Below are positions 47,604 through 55,682 of a stretch of DNA of 64,000 nt, piece after piece (the stretch's first letter is position 1; every line of letters starts with the position of its first letter). Under the pieces are notes generated by a model. The model was not told the DNA's origin, searched no databases, and saw only the letters and a list, made by a program, of their open reading frames with translations. The stretch is from Actinopolymorpha sp. NPDC004070 (GTDB lineage: Bacteria; Actinomycetota; Actinomycetes; Propionibacteriales; Actinopolymorphaceae): the NCBI RefSeq assembly GCF_040610475.1, contig NZ_JBEXMJ010000013.1, positions 151,625 to 215,624 on the forward strand. Reading direction: 5' to 3'. Made by a program: the position numbers and the translations under genes.

Positions 47604-49874
47604 CTACTCCGGCAGTCCGCGGGCTTCGGATTCGGGGCCGAGCAGAACCACGCGGAACGCAGGCTCCACCACCCGCCAGTCGAAGTGCTCCACGACGTGA
47701 CGCCGTGCGGCGTCCCCGGCCTCCGCGCGGCGCACGGGGTCGGCGTGGGCAGAAATCCGCTCGGCCGCCTCCTCCGGGCTGCGGACCACCCACTCGGCCG
47801 GGAAGATCCCACCCGCGCCCGCGTAGTCGGCGTACATCGGCCAGTCGCGCACGACCGGCACCGCGCCGGAGGCGGCCCCCTCGGTCGGCCCCACCGGGAA
47901 GCCCTCCCGGCGGCTCGCGCTGAGCACGAACCCCGCGTCGCGCAGCACGTCGGGGAGTTCGGTGGTGTAGCCGACGTAGACCAGGCCGTCGCGTACGTCA
48001 TCGGCGGCCGCGCGCTCGCGGAACTCGTCCTGGTAGCGCAGCGCACCGGCGTGCTGGTGCCGCGAGAAGTCGCGGCCGATCAGCAGCAGCCGCCACGTGG
48101 GGTCCGACGCCCGCAGGCGTGCGAGCACCTCCAGCGCCCACAGGGGATCCTTCACCCGCTGCGCCCAGCCGACCATGGCCAGGGTGCGCTCGGCGCCGGC
48201 CCGCTTGGGCAGGCCGAAGCGTTCCAGCCGCATCTCGTTGGGCACCACGTGCCGGCCGGGTACCTGGGTGAGTTCGGGCACCGCGCGTTCGACGAGTTCG
48301 CGGACGTGCTGCCCGACGAAGATCACCTCCGACACCTGGGACCAGTCGACCATGTGCGGCTGGGGCGAGATCGCTTCCAGGCTGTGGAAACGGACCACCA
48401 GCCGGGTCGTCCGCGGCGCGTGGATGGTGACCCACTGGGCGGCGTTGTCGCACCAGTCGACGAAGATCGTGTCCGCCCACTCCAGCAGGTCCGCGTCCGG
48501 CTGGGCAGGTGCCGGGACCGGACGGCCCACGGCGTCGCGCAACCGGTCCAGGACGAGGGCGCCCCGCTGGTAGCGCCGGCGTACTCCCGGCTCGCGGAGG
48601 TTCAGCACCCGCACCTCGAGGTCGGGTTCTTCGGCCAGCGCGCCGATGATGCCCTGGGTGAAGTGCGGATAGTCGCCGGGTACGACGAGCACGCGGGACG
48701 GCGCGGGCGTCCCGGGCAGTCTCGGCGGCGGACCGGCGAGGGTGGTCGCCGGGGCGAGGGAGGCTGGGAGCTCCGAACGCTCCGCGGACTCGGAGGACTC
48801 GAACGGCCCCGATACCTCCGTGAGCTCCGCCGACGCGGGATCGCTCCCGCCACGCAGCACCCAGGCCATCGACCCCGACGGCGCCCGCAGCGCCCGGAAG
48901 GTCAGGGACTCCCGCAGCGGCGCGAGGAAGCCCTCCGGGTCGGCGAGCAGCGGGCTGGCCAGCACGTCCGCATGCAGCTCCCGGTGCAGGACCGCGTCCG
49001 TCGCCTGGACCGCCATCCGGCCGGCCGCCTCCAGGTCGCCCGCGCGCAGCGCCTCGTCGGCGAACCCCAGCAGTTCCCGGACCGCCTCGGCGAGTTCGCG
49101 CGCGGGATACTCGCCCGCGGCGACCTGGTTGGCGGCCAGCTCCACCCGCAGCGCGGCCCTGTCCACCGGCGGCAGGTCCAGGCCCTGCGCGGCCCGGGCC
49201 ACCACCTCCGCCTCCTCGAACGCGTGGCCTCGCCGCAGCGCCTGCACGACGCTCACCGCCTCGCCGGCGAGGTCGCGCAGGTGTGGTTCGGTCGGGTCCG
49301 CGACCACCCGCTTCCAGGCCAGGACGACCTCCTCTGCGGTGGTGCGGGCCAGACCCTGCCGGAGCAGCCGGCGCAGGGGGACGGTGGTGGAGAGCTGGGC
49401 GAGCACGCCCTCCAGGGCCGGGTCGGTGGCGGTCAGGCGTACGGCGTCCCGGTTGTGGCCGGCCGCGAGCTCGGCAGAGCGTTCGGCGCCCTGGTCGGCC
49501 GCGAGGATCAGGTCGGCCACGCGTGCCCGCCGGCGGATCCACGGGTCGTAGCGCACCATCAGCCAGCCGCGGCGTTCGTCGTCGGTGACCCGGACCCCGC
49601 CGCGGACGACGAGGTTCCGGGCGACCACCTTGGCCCAGCGCCGGGAGAACCGCGCCGGGGCGACACCGCCGCGCCGGCCGCTGAGGTTCATCCGGACCAG
49701 CCGGACCTCGGCGACTTCTCCGCCGAGCTGTTCCTCCACCTCCGCGGCGGCGCCCGACGCCGGGACGGCGAGCGCGACCCGGATGGTCAGCCCGGCGGAG
49801 CGGAGCCGATCCACGAGTCCCAGCAGGCGGGGTACGTCGGTCAACGAGACGACGATGAGCAGGACCTCTGTCAT
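47604..49874 (-). CDS. Glycosyltransferase with C-terminal GT4 domain
   Basis: A 756-residue protein. The first 100 residues look like a nucleotide-fold start (VLLIVVSLTDVPRLLGLVDR). Residues 140-330 are helical and Ala/Arg/Glu-rich, resembling helical repeats. Residues 390-750 are a GT-B pair: PSRVLVVPGDYPHFTQGIIG, DTIFVDWCDNAAQWVTIHA, AMVGWAQRVKDPLWALEVLA, and the donor-site stretch LSASRREGFPVGPTEGAASG. Convergent with the other large transferase, 60 bp apart. Donor and acceptor are unknown. Confidence 0.75.
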   Translation of the reverse strand: MTEVLLIVVSLTDVPRLLGLVDRLRSAGLTIRVALAVPASGAAAEVEEQLGGEVAEVRLVRMNLSGRRGGVAPARFSRRWAKVVARNLVVRGGVRVTDDERRGWLMVRYDPWIRRRARVADLILAADQGAERSAELAAGHNRDAVRLTATDPALEGVLAQLSTTVPLRRLLRQGLARTTAEEVVLAWKRVVADPTEPHLRDLAGEAVSVVQALRRGHAFEEAEVVARAAQGLDLPPVDRAALRVELAANQVAAGEYPARELAEAVRELLGFADEALRAGDLEAAGRMAVQATDAVLHRELHADVLASPLLADPEGFLAPLRESLTFRALRAPSGSMAWVLRGGSDPASAELTEVSGPFESSESAERSELPASLAPATTLAGPPPRLPGTPAPSRVLVVPGDYPHFTQGIIGALAEEPDLEVRVLNLREPGVRRRYQRGALVLDRLRDAVGRPVPAPAQPDADLLEWADTIFVDWCDNAAQWVTIHAPRTTRLVVRFHSLEAISPQPHMVDWSQVSEVIFVGQHVRELVERAVPELTQVPGRHVVPNEMRLERFGLPKRAGAERTLAMVGWAQRVKDPLWALEVLARLRASDPTWRLLLIGRDFSRHQHAGALRYQDEFRERAAADDVRDGLVYVGYTTELPDVLRDAGFVLSASRREGFPVGPTEGAASGAVPVVRDWPMYADYAGAGGIFPAEWVVRSPEEAAERISAHADPVRRAEAGDAARRHVVEHFDWRVVEPAFRVVLLGPESEARGLPE

Positions 49875-50135
49875 GGAACGTCCACAATCCCCCGGATGTC
49901 GTTCGTACTCCGGCTCTCGGCACGCGTCGCAGGAACGTGCTCCGTCGGCTGCAGACTATCGACGGAGCGCGGCCGGGGTCCGGATTCGCGGCCGACCGGG
50001 GAGCGCGCCGTCGCGGCATCCCGCAGGTCGGTTCACAAGCGGTTGGTGGGAGGTTCGGGCTGGGTTCGCGCGGTGTTCAGCCAAGCGGGGCGGGGTGCGA
50101 CGGGCACGAACCGGCGGAAGCAGGCGGACGGGGCC

Positions 50136-50885
50136 TCAGAGCCGCTCCGGAGCGCACAGGCCATAACGGCGCAACGCGCTCGCCAATGCGATCCGGGCCG
50201 CCTCCACCAGGACGATCCGGGTGCCGTGGGCCGGTGTGGCCGGTTCGTCGCCGCGCGGCAGGACCGCGACCGAAACCTCGAATTCCTCAACCCAGGAAAG
50301 GATCTCGGTGAGGTACGCCTGAAAGGCGCGAGCGTTCTCCCGGGCCACGACCCGTGGAAGCTCGGCCAGGGCACACACCAGAGGGCGAACCGAAGTCTCC
50401 GCGAGGACCGCGGCGTGGAGCCGATCGGGATCGTACGGAACGTCCAGCGCCGACCCGGCCCGGAGCAGTCCGGCCAGCCGGGCGTGGGCGAACTGCGCCC
50501 GATGGCCGAGTTCACCGTCCGGCGGCGCGAAGATCACCGGATGTTCGCCGTACGCCGGACCGGCGGCGAGGACCTCGCGGACCGTCTCGGCCAGGGCCGC
50601 GTCGGTGACGACGACGTTCACGAACCCGCCGGCGGCCTCGGCGCGAGCCACCTCCGGGCAGTTGGCGAGTCCGTCGGCGACCAACTGGGCCACCTGGTCC
50701 GGCGTACTGCCGGCGGCTCCGGGCAGTCGCAACGCGACCGGACTGGCGTAGTCTCCGCGCGCGTTCCGGAACGGACGCTCGACCCGGATCTGGCCGGGGA
50801 TCGAGGTTGTCGACGGGAGACGTCCCGACCGCACGAGGAGGTCGAGAACGCGGCCGATCTGGTCGGCCAACCGGTCCGGAAGCAC
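50136..50885 (-). CDS. ArgS-like protein with DALR domain but no catalytic core
   Basis: A 249-residue protein combining an Arg-tRNA-synthetase N-terminal additional domain (residues 1-95: SPVALRLPGA, AEAAGGFVNVVV) with a C-terminal DALR anticodon-binding domain (residues 130-249: AQFAHARLAGLLRAGSALDV, ALAELPRVVARENARAFQAY, TRIVLVEAARIALASALRRY). The Rossmann core with HIGH and KMSKS is absent. It therefore cannot charge tRNA itself; tRNA binding is inferred. It is divergent from tRNA-Arg(CCG), 49 bp away. GTG start with TACGCT six bases upstream. Confidence 0.8.
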   Translation of the reverse strand: MLPDRLADQIGRVLDLLVRSGRLPSTTSIPGQIRVERPFRNARGDYASPVALRLPGAAGSTPDQVAQLVADGLANCPEVARAEAAGGFVNVVVTDAALAETVREVLAAGPAYGEHPVIFAPPDGELGHRAQFAHARLAGLLRAGSALDVPYDPDRLHAAVLAETSVRPLVCALAELPRVVARENARAFQAYLTEILSWVEEFEVSVAVLPRGDEPATPAHGTRIVLVEAARIALASALRRYGLCAPERL

Positions 50886-50891
50886 CGCGCC

Positions 50892-50897
50892 AGCGTA
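50892..50897 (-). promoter_or_regulatory. Leaderless -10 for the DALR-protein gene
   Basis: TACGCT, 6 nt before GTG 50885, close to the divergent tRNA promoter region. Confidence 0.45.
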
Positions 50898-50934
50898 GCC
50901 ACCGACAGACCCTGCTAATCTGTCTCCGCCCCGA

Positions 50935-51006
50935 GCCCCCGTAGCTCAGGGGATAGAGCAACGGCCTCCGGAGCCGTGTGCGTAGGTTCGAATCCTACCG
51001 GGGGCG
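50935..51006 (+). tRNA. tRNA-Arg (anticodon CCG)
   Basis: A complete 72-nt cloverleaf: acceptor GCCCCCG/CGGGGGC, D-arm GCTC/GAGC, anticodon stem ACGGC/GCCGT with loop CTCCGGA (anticodon CCG at 50968-50970), T-arm GTAGG-TTCGAAT-CCTAC, discriminator G. The 3' CCA is not encoded. It reads CGG codons, which are very common in this genome. Confidence 0.97.
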
Positions 51007-51605
51007 CACTCGCACCACCTGCGACGATCTGTCGCTGGCAGCCTTCTGACCTGGGATGACGCCCCTGCGCACCCGTCGGCGCATGTCTCACTGACTCCGG
51101 CTGTGTCTCGCTATCTCGCAGCGTTCGCGAAAGAGAGGCGCAAGGGTCTCCTCGGCTCGCGCAGCACCGACTGGAGTCGGTCATACGGAGGCAGGATGGA
51201 GTCGACCGGCGCCGGGGCGACCATCCCTGACTTCCCTCGCCTAGCCTCAAGCACGTTGGATCGATCCGGTGTCCGCCGAGGTCGAGGACGAAGCCGCCGA
51301 GGCGGCAGAGCATGAGCATGGGGACCCCGGATCGCAGTCGACTCCCCCGCCCTGGATCAGTCGCATCCAGGGCCCCCGGCCCAGCCCTTAGGTTAGCCGA
51401 GAAGTCAAACACGCGTTCGATTTCTAACTCACTTCCAGCCGTCTCGTCTTCCGGCGTTGGACTGGGGTGCTGCCGTTAAGCTCAACCGCACGCCCGCGCC
51501 GACCCTTGGCCACCCCAGAACCTCCCACCGGCCGGCTTGCTCCAACGGAGGCCCTGTTGGCAGGCGTCTGCGGTGCGGCCAGCCGTCGCCCGGCCCGGAG
51601 GGCTC
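51007..51605. other. 599-bp non-coding stretch after tRNA-Arg
   Basis: No convincing gene. The ORFs crossing it are short and without recognisable domains. It holds a 9-bp hairpin (51349-51373) and a smaller CCGACT-GG-AGTCGG palindrome near 51172. No second copy of the tRNA 3' end was noticed in the window. This is where conserved actinobacterial gene order ends and accessory genes begin. Confidence 0.5.
51349..51373. terminator. Hairpin in the post-tRNA region
   Basis: GCCCTGGAT-CAGTCGC-ATCCAGGGC, a 9-bp perfect stem followed by CCCCCGG. Terminator-like, orientation unclear. Confidence 0.35.
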
Positions 51606-52130
51606 CTACGCGGCGGGTGGCTGGAGGGTCAGTTGCTGTTGGTGGAAGTCGAAGTGCTGGGTGCCGAAGTGGTAGACGTCGAGCAGGCTCATCTTGTCTG
51701 CAAAGAACGGGTCCCAGCCGAGGGGGAAGTGCATGCCCCGCGCCAGGGCGTCGTCAGTCTCCTGGTCGAGGTTGCGGTGTAGTGCTGCCACCGTTTTGTC
51801 GAACTTTCTGGTCAGTCGGGCACCGCGGAACACGAGCGCGCCGCCGCAGGAGCCGAGGTAGTTCACGGCGTGGAACGGTCTCGTGGTGGCGTTGAGCATG
51901 CGGGCAAACCGCCGACTGAAACCGTCCGGCAGTCGTCCGAGTGTTCGCACCAGCGGTAGCAGTCTGTGGACGATCATGTATCCGAACAGCATGTGGAACA
52001 GCAACTGCTGGTTTGTCCACCGGGTGCCATCGGAGGCGCGGTCGAGGGCGGCAGGGGATGCCTGCGACACCAGCGCCTGGAAGGTCGCCCGGGCCTGCTC
52101 CATCTCCGCATGTATCGACTGCCGGTCCAT
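51606..52130 (-). CDS. DinB-like (DUF664-type) four-helix protein
   Basis: A 174-residue protein of the DinB/YfiT-like superfamily. The first helix pair is AEMEQARATFQALVSQASPA; the metal site probably uses the His in LLFHMLFGYMIVHRL and the C-terminal HFGTQHFDFHQQQL. Some members are mycothiol- or bacillithiol-dependent transferases; the exact function is unknown. ATG 52130 follows GGGAG; an in-frame GTG lies 15 bases upstream. Confidence 0.75.
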   Translation of the reverse strand: MDRQSIHAEMEQARATFQALVSQASPAALDRASDGTRWTNQQLLFHMLFGYMIVHRLLPLVRTLGRLPDGFSRRFARMLNATTRPFHAVNYLGSCGGALVFRGARLTRKFDKTVAALHRNLDQETDDALARGMHFPLGWDPFFADKMSLLDVYHFGTQHFDFHQQQLTLQPPAA

Positions 52131-52223
52131 CCGCGGCTCCCGCACCCTCAGGTTGAAACCCCCGCCGGCTGCAGGGCTGGCCTCAGTCTGCGCCGGCGGG
52201 CCGGGGTGTCAAGCGTCCCCAGT

Positions 52224-52601
52224 TCAGGCGGCGGTGACCGGGGCGAGGATGCCGGCGAGGCCGGTCAGTGCGTCGCTCACCACTCGGTAGTAGGTGAAGT
52301 TGCCGACCCGTCGTTCGGGGACGACCAGGCCCGCCGCGGCGAGCTTGCGCAGGTGGTGGGTGATGGTCGGCTGGGTCAGCCCGAGCGGTTCGGTGAGGTC
52401 GCAGGTGCATGCCTGCATGCCCGGGCTGGCCAGCATCAGGGACAGCAGCCGTAGCCGGGTCGGATCCGCGATCGCCTTGAGCCGTACGGCGAGTTCCTCG
52501 GCCTGCTCGGCGGTCAGCGGCGCAGCGGTGAGGGGAGCGCAGCAGGCGGCCGCGGTTGGCACGGGCTGGATCACGGGCAGCGGCTTCGGCATGTCACCCA
52601 T
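52224..52601 (-). CDS. ArsR-family metalloregulator (arsenic locus, first copy)
   Basis: A 125-residue winged-helix repressor. The sensor candidates are CC at residues 20-21 and CTC in MQACTCDLTEPLGL. The recognition helix follows: TQPTITHHLRKLAAAGLVVP, then the wing RRVGNFTYYRVVSDAL. It is divergent from the small ORF and arsI, with palindromes between that suit an ArsR operator. Expected to release DNA on binding As(III), Sb(III) or methylarsenite. Confidence 0.85.
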   Translation of the reverse strand: MGDMPKPLPVIQPVPTAAACCAPLTAAPLTAEQAEELAVRLKAIADPTRLRLLSLMLASPGMQACTCDLTEPLGLTQPTITHHLRKLAAAGLVVPERRVGNFTYYRVVSDALTGLAGILAPVTAA

Positions 52602-52611
52602 AGTGCCACGA

Positions 52612-52629
52612 GATAGGCAGCCATCTATC
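52612..52629. promoter_or_regulatory. ArsR-type operator candidate 1
   Basis: GATAG-N8-CTATC, an 18-bp dyad ten bases upstream of the first arsR start, suited to autoregulation. Confidence 0.4.
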
Positions 52630-52703
52630 AGCTCACCGGTGGGCGGCGAACGGACTCACGGGTCACCGAAGAAGTTGAGATAGACGCTTGTCAATGTGCT
52701 TTG

Positions 52704-52721
52704 CATAGACCAGTATCTATG
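52704..52721. promoter_or_regulatory. ArsR-type operator candidate 2
   Basis: CATAGA-CCAGTA-TCTATG, a perfect 6-bp-arm dyad of 18 bp. Same ATAG/CTAT core and size as candidate 1 and 43 bp upstream of the small ORF that leads into arsI. Confidence 0.5.
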
Positions 52722-52763
52722 TCGCGGCCCGGGACGGCCCGGCCGAGGCGAAGGAGAAGGCTC

Positions 52764-52985
52764 ATGCACCCGATCATGGTGGAAGCCGTGGCGCAGGCAC
52801 ACCGGGATGATCTGCTCCGCGCGGCCGAGGCTCGGCGCAGGACTTCGCGCGTGGAGCGCCGGGCCCACTTCGGAGCCGGACTTTCCGGGCTTACCCGCAC
52901 CGCCGGCGGTCTCTTGCAGGGCTCAGCGCCGCAGCGACGGCCCACGACGGCGACCCGGAAGTCGCCCACTCCCTGCTGCGCCTGA
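52764..52985 (+). CDS. Small hypothetical protein upstream of arsI
   Basis: A 73-residue protein starting MHPIMVEAVAQAHRDDLLRA. The first 30 residues form a charged helix; the rest is Arg/Thr/Pro-rich, ending CCA. AAGGAG lies seven bases before the ATG, strong support for translation. It lies between the candidate ArsR operator and arsI (44 bp gap), so it is probably co-expressed with arsenic detoxification. Function unknown; short Arg-rich proteins with an HRDDLLRxAE start are common in actinobacteria. Confidence 0.55.
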   Translation: MHPIMVEAVAQAHRDDLLRAAEARRRTSRVERRAHFGAGLSGLTRTAGGLLQGSAPQRRPTTATRKSPTPCCA

Positions 52986-53029
52986 CGACGAACGCCATAT
53001 CGATCCCACTGATCCGACCAGGAGCATCA

Positions 53030-53575
53030 ATGTCCCGTCTTCAGCTGGCCCTCAATGTCGCCGACATCGACGCGGCCGTGGAGTTCTACTCCACACTGTT
53101 CGACACCGAGCCCGCCAAGCGCCGTCCTGGGTACGCCAACTTCGCGGTCGACAACCCGCCGCTGAAGCTGGTGCTGTTCGAGAACCCCGAAGCCACCGGC
53201 ACCCTCAACCACCTCGGAGTCGAACGGGAGTCGATGGAAGAGGTCGAGGCGCAGGCCAACCGGCTCGAGGCCGCGGGCCTGACCCTGGACACCGAAGGCG
53301 ACGTCGTTTGCTGTTACGCCCGGCAGGACAAGCACTGGGTCACCGGCCCGGACGGGCAGCGCTGGGAAAACTACGTCGTTCTCGCCGACGCCGGAGCGGA
53401 GCTGGAAGGCAAGTCGACGGCCGACGTCGCGGTCGGCGACCAGGCCTCCGCGGCGACTGAACCAGTCAAGACCGGTGACGGCGGCTGCTGTGGCGGCTCC
53501 GGCAACACCTCCACTACTGAAGGCCAGCCGGCCGTTGTGCCGGACGGCGGCGCTGGAGCGTGCTGCACCGGCTAG
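53030..53575 (+). CDS. arsI: ArsI/CadI-family VOC protein, probable C-As lyase
   Basis: A 181-residue glyoxalase-fold protein. The Fe(II) ligand pattern of ArsI is met by Q5 (SRLQLALNV), H61 (LNHLGVE) and E113 (RWENYVV), with the vicinal cysteines C94-C95 in DVVCCYARQDKHWV that bind trivalent methylarsenic. ArsI splits the carbon-arsenic bond of methylarsenite. The C-terminal 60 residues are a disordered tail with two further CC pairs (GGCCGGSG, GACCTG). The closely related CadI is cadmium-induced; the arsenic neighbours favour ArsI. Confidence 0.85.
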   Translation: MSRLQLALNVADIDAAVEFYSTLFDTEPAKRRPGYANFAVDNPPLKLVLFENPEATGTLNHLGVERESMEEVEAQANRLEAAGLTLDTEGDVVCCYARQDKHWVTGPDGQRWENYVVLADAGAELEGKSTADVAVGDQASAATEPVKTGDGGCCGGSGNTSTTEGQPAVVPDGGAGACCTG

Positions 53576-53687
53576 CAACTCTGTTCCGCTTCCCGTCGAT
53601 CGCCTGGCCGCAACGGGCCCGCCTCCAGTGAGGTGTGCCCGTTTGGCGTGTGCGTATGCGTGCCTGAGGCGCCACAAGGCGGAGAGG

Positions 53688-54008
53688 TCAGCAGGGCCGC
53701 TTGCGGGTCTGCGCGGCGTCGGCGTCGGCTGCGAGCTGGGCGACCTCGCCGGCCAGGGCGTGCAGCACCTCCGGGCGCAGCCGGTAGTAGGTGAACCGGC
53801 CGCATGGTTCGGCCTCGACCAGACCTGCCTCCCGGAGCAGCCGCAGGGCATTGCTGATGGTGGTCTGGCCGGCGCCGGTCTCCTCGACCAGGTGGCAGGT
53901 GCACAGCTGCTCCTGCGTCAGCAGTTCGACGATGCGGCGGCGGAGCGGATCGGCGAGCACCTTGAACAGGGAGCCGGCCGAGGCATCAGCGATCGGTGAT
54001 GTCATCAT
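53688..54008 (-). CDS. arsR: ArsR-family repressor (arsenic locus, second copy)
   Basis: A 106-residue winged-helix repressor. The As(III) site is CTC in LLTQEQLCTCHLVEETGAGQ, on the helix equivalent to the E. coli ArsR site; recognition helix TTISNALRLLREAGLVEAEP. Starts are ATG 54008 or 54005. TAACAT lies eight bases upstream and no Shine-Dalgarno is seen. Divergent from the ACR3 gene, 53 bp apart. Confidence 0.88.
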   Translation of the reverse strand: MMTSPIADASAGSLFKVLADPLRRRIVELLTQEQLCTCHLVEETGAGQTTISNALRLLREAGLVEAEPCGRFTYYRLRPEVLHALAGEVAQLAADADAAQTRKRPC

Positions 54009-54013
54009 CGGTT

Positions 54014-54024
54014 GATATGTTATC
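54014..54024. promoter_or_regulatory. Second arsR promoter/operator
   Basis: GATA-TGT-TATC dyad overlapping TAACAT (54017-54022 on the minus strand), the leaderless -10 of the second arsR. A repressor here would also block the divergent ACR3 promoter. Confidence 0.4.
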
Positions 54025-54061
54025 GGCCGCTGTCCCACCGGCAAGGCACTGAGGAGAACTG

Positions 54062-55186
54062 TTGAGCCCGCAGACCTCCGCTCTGGTCGACGCGCGGTCG
54101 ACGGAGGCAGCACCTCATGCAGTGGTGGGCGGGCTCTCGCGCCTGGACCGGCTCCTCCCCCTCTGGATCGGTCTCGCGATGGTGGCCGGGCTGCTGCTGG
54201 GGAGATGGGTGCCCGGGATCGCCGGCGTCCTGGACGCCATCAAGGTCAGTTCGGTGTCCCTGCCCATCGCCCTCGGCCTGCTGGTGATGATGTATCCGAT
54301 CCTGGCGAAGGTCCGCTACGGCGAGATGGGCCACGTCGTCCGCGACCGCCGCACCATGGTCTTGTCGTTGGTGCTGAACTGGCTGGTCGGCCCGGCGCTG
54401 ATGTTCACCCTGGCCTGGACGTTCCTTCCCGAACTGCCCGGATACCGCACCGGCCTGATCGTCGTCGGGCTCGCCCGCTGCATCGCCATGGTGATCATCT
54501 GGAACGACCTGGCGTGCGGGGATCGCGAGGCGGCCGCCGTACTGGTGGCGGTCAACTCCGTCTTCCAGGTCCTGGCATTCGGGCTGCTCGGCTGGTTCTA
54601 CCTGAACCTGCTACCGGGGCGGCTCGGCCTGGACACCACCGGCATCGACGTCTCTCCCACCCAGATTGCCGCCGGTGTCGTCGTCTTCCTCGGCATTCCG
54701 CTGCTGGCCGGCTACCTCACGCGCCGGCTGGGTGAGCGCCGACGAGGACGCGAGTGGTACGAGTCGCGGTTGCTGCCCCGGCTCGGGCCGTGGGCGCTGT
54801 ACGGACTGCTGTTCACCATCGTCATCCTGTTCGCGCTCCAGGGCCGGGCAATCACCTCCGAGCCCCTGGACGTCGCCCGCATCGCCGTCCCTCTCCTGAT
54901 GTACTTCGCGCTCATGTGGGGCGGATCGATGCTGCTCTCCCGCACAGTCGGCCTGGGGTACGGCCGCTCGGCCACGGTCGCGTTCACCGCCGCGGGCAAC
55001 AACTTCGAACTCGCCATCGCGGTCGCGATCGCGGTATTCGGCGTCACCAGCGGCCAGGCCCTCGCCGGGGTCGTCGGACCGCTCATCGAGGTCCCCGTCC
55101 TGGTCGGCCTGGTCTACGTGAGCCTGTGGGCACGCCGCTTCTTCCACGACCAGGCGCCGAACAATGAGCTGGCAAGTTCCCGTTGA
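54062..55186 (+). CDS. Arsenite efflux permease, ACR3 family
   Basis: A 374-residue, ten-helix arsenite/H+ antiporter. The essential cysteine is C140 in LARCIAMVIIWNDLACGD and the conserved glutamate E343 in VGPLIEVPVLVGLVYVSLW. It removes As(III) made by ArsC or entering directly. The start is TTG 54062, after GAGGAG at six bases. It leads the ACR3-arsC pair (58 bp gap). Confidence 0.95.
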   Translation: MSPQTSALVDARSTEAAPHAVVGGLSRLDRLLPLWIGLAMVAGLLLGRWVPGIAGVLDAIKVSSVSLPIALGLLVMMYPILAKVRYGEMGHVVRDRRTMVLSLVLNWLVGPALMFTLAWTFLPELPGYRTGLIVVGLARCIAMVIIWNDLACGDREAAAVLVAVNSVFQVLAFGLLGWFYLNLLPGRLGLDTTGIDVSPTQIAAGVVVFLGIPLLAGYLTRRLGERRRGREWYESRLLPRLGPWALYGLLFTIVILFALQGRAITSEPLDVARIAVPLLMYFALMWGGSMLLSRTVGLGYGRSATVAFTAAGNNFELAIAVAIAVFGVTSGQALAGVVGPLIEVPVLVGLVYVSLWARRFFHDQAPNNELASSR

Positions 55187-55244
55187 CACTGGCGGGGAGT
55201 GGTCCCGGACGCATGCCGCGTATTCGCTTGTCGAAGGAGTCCGC

Positions 55245-55682
55245 ATGAACGAACGCCCTCAGATCGTCTTCGCGTGCGTACGCAACGGCGGCCGGTCCGT
55301 GGCCGCCCGCGTCCTCACCGAGCACTACGCGGGTGACCGTGTCGTCGCGGTGTCCGCCGGCACGCAACCCGGTGAGCACATCCATCCCGAGGTCGCGGCG
55401 GTCCTGGAGCAACTCGGGCTTGACACCTCCGGAGAACACCCCAAGCTGCTCACCCGCGAGACGGTCCTCGCCAGCGACGTGGCCGTCACCCTCGGATGTG
55501 GCGAGCAGTGCCCGTACGTGCCCGGCGTCAGATATGTCGACTGGCCCGTCGACGACCCCGGCGGTCAGGACGAGGCCTCGGTTCGCCGCGTCGTCGCCGA
55601 CCTCGACACCCGCGTCCGCGCCCTGCTCCTCGAACTCGTTCCGGACATCACGCTACCGCCCTCCGTTCTCGGTCTGGCCTGA
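55245..55682 (+). CDS. arsC: Arsenate reductase, LMW-phosphatase type
   Basis: A 145-residue ArsC of the thioredoxin/mycothiol-linked class. The CX5R loop is C11-VRNGG-R17, and the redox pair is probably C85/C89 in LGCGEQCPYVPG. It reduces As(V) to As(III) for export by ACR3. GAAGGAG precedes the ATG. A 15-bp hairpin spans the stop codon. Confidence 0.93.
   Translation: MNERPQIVFACVRNGGRSVAARVLTEHYAGDRVVAVSAGTQPGEHIHPEVAAVLEQLGLDTSGEHPKLLTRETVLASDVAVTLGCGEQCPYVPGVRYVDWPVDDPGGQDEASVRRVVADLDTRVRALLLELVPDITLPPSVLGLA

Noticed and set aside
50915..51412. Minus-strand ORF across tRNA-Arg containing GFEPTHTAPEAVALSPELRG
   Set aside because: This peptide is what results from reading a tRNA antisense; it is a well-known spurious annotation, and the rest of the frame has no domain.
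51007..51605. Integrative-element attachment site after tRNA-Arg
   Set aside because: No repeat of the tRNA 3' end and no integrase were found in the window, so no att site is called.
51457..51895. Short plus-strand ORFs after the tRNA region
   Set aside because: Mostly antisense to the DinB-like gene, Arg/Gly-rich, no ribosome-binding site and no recognisable domain.
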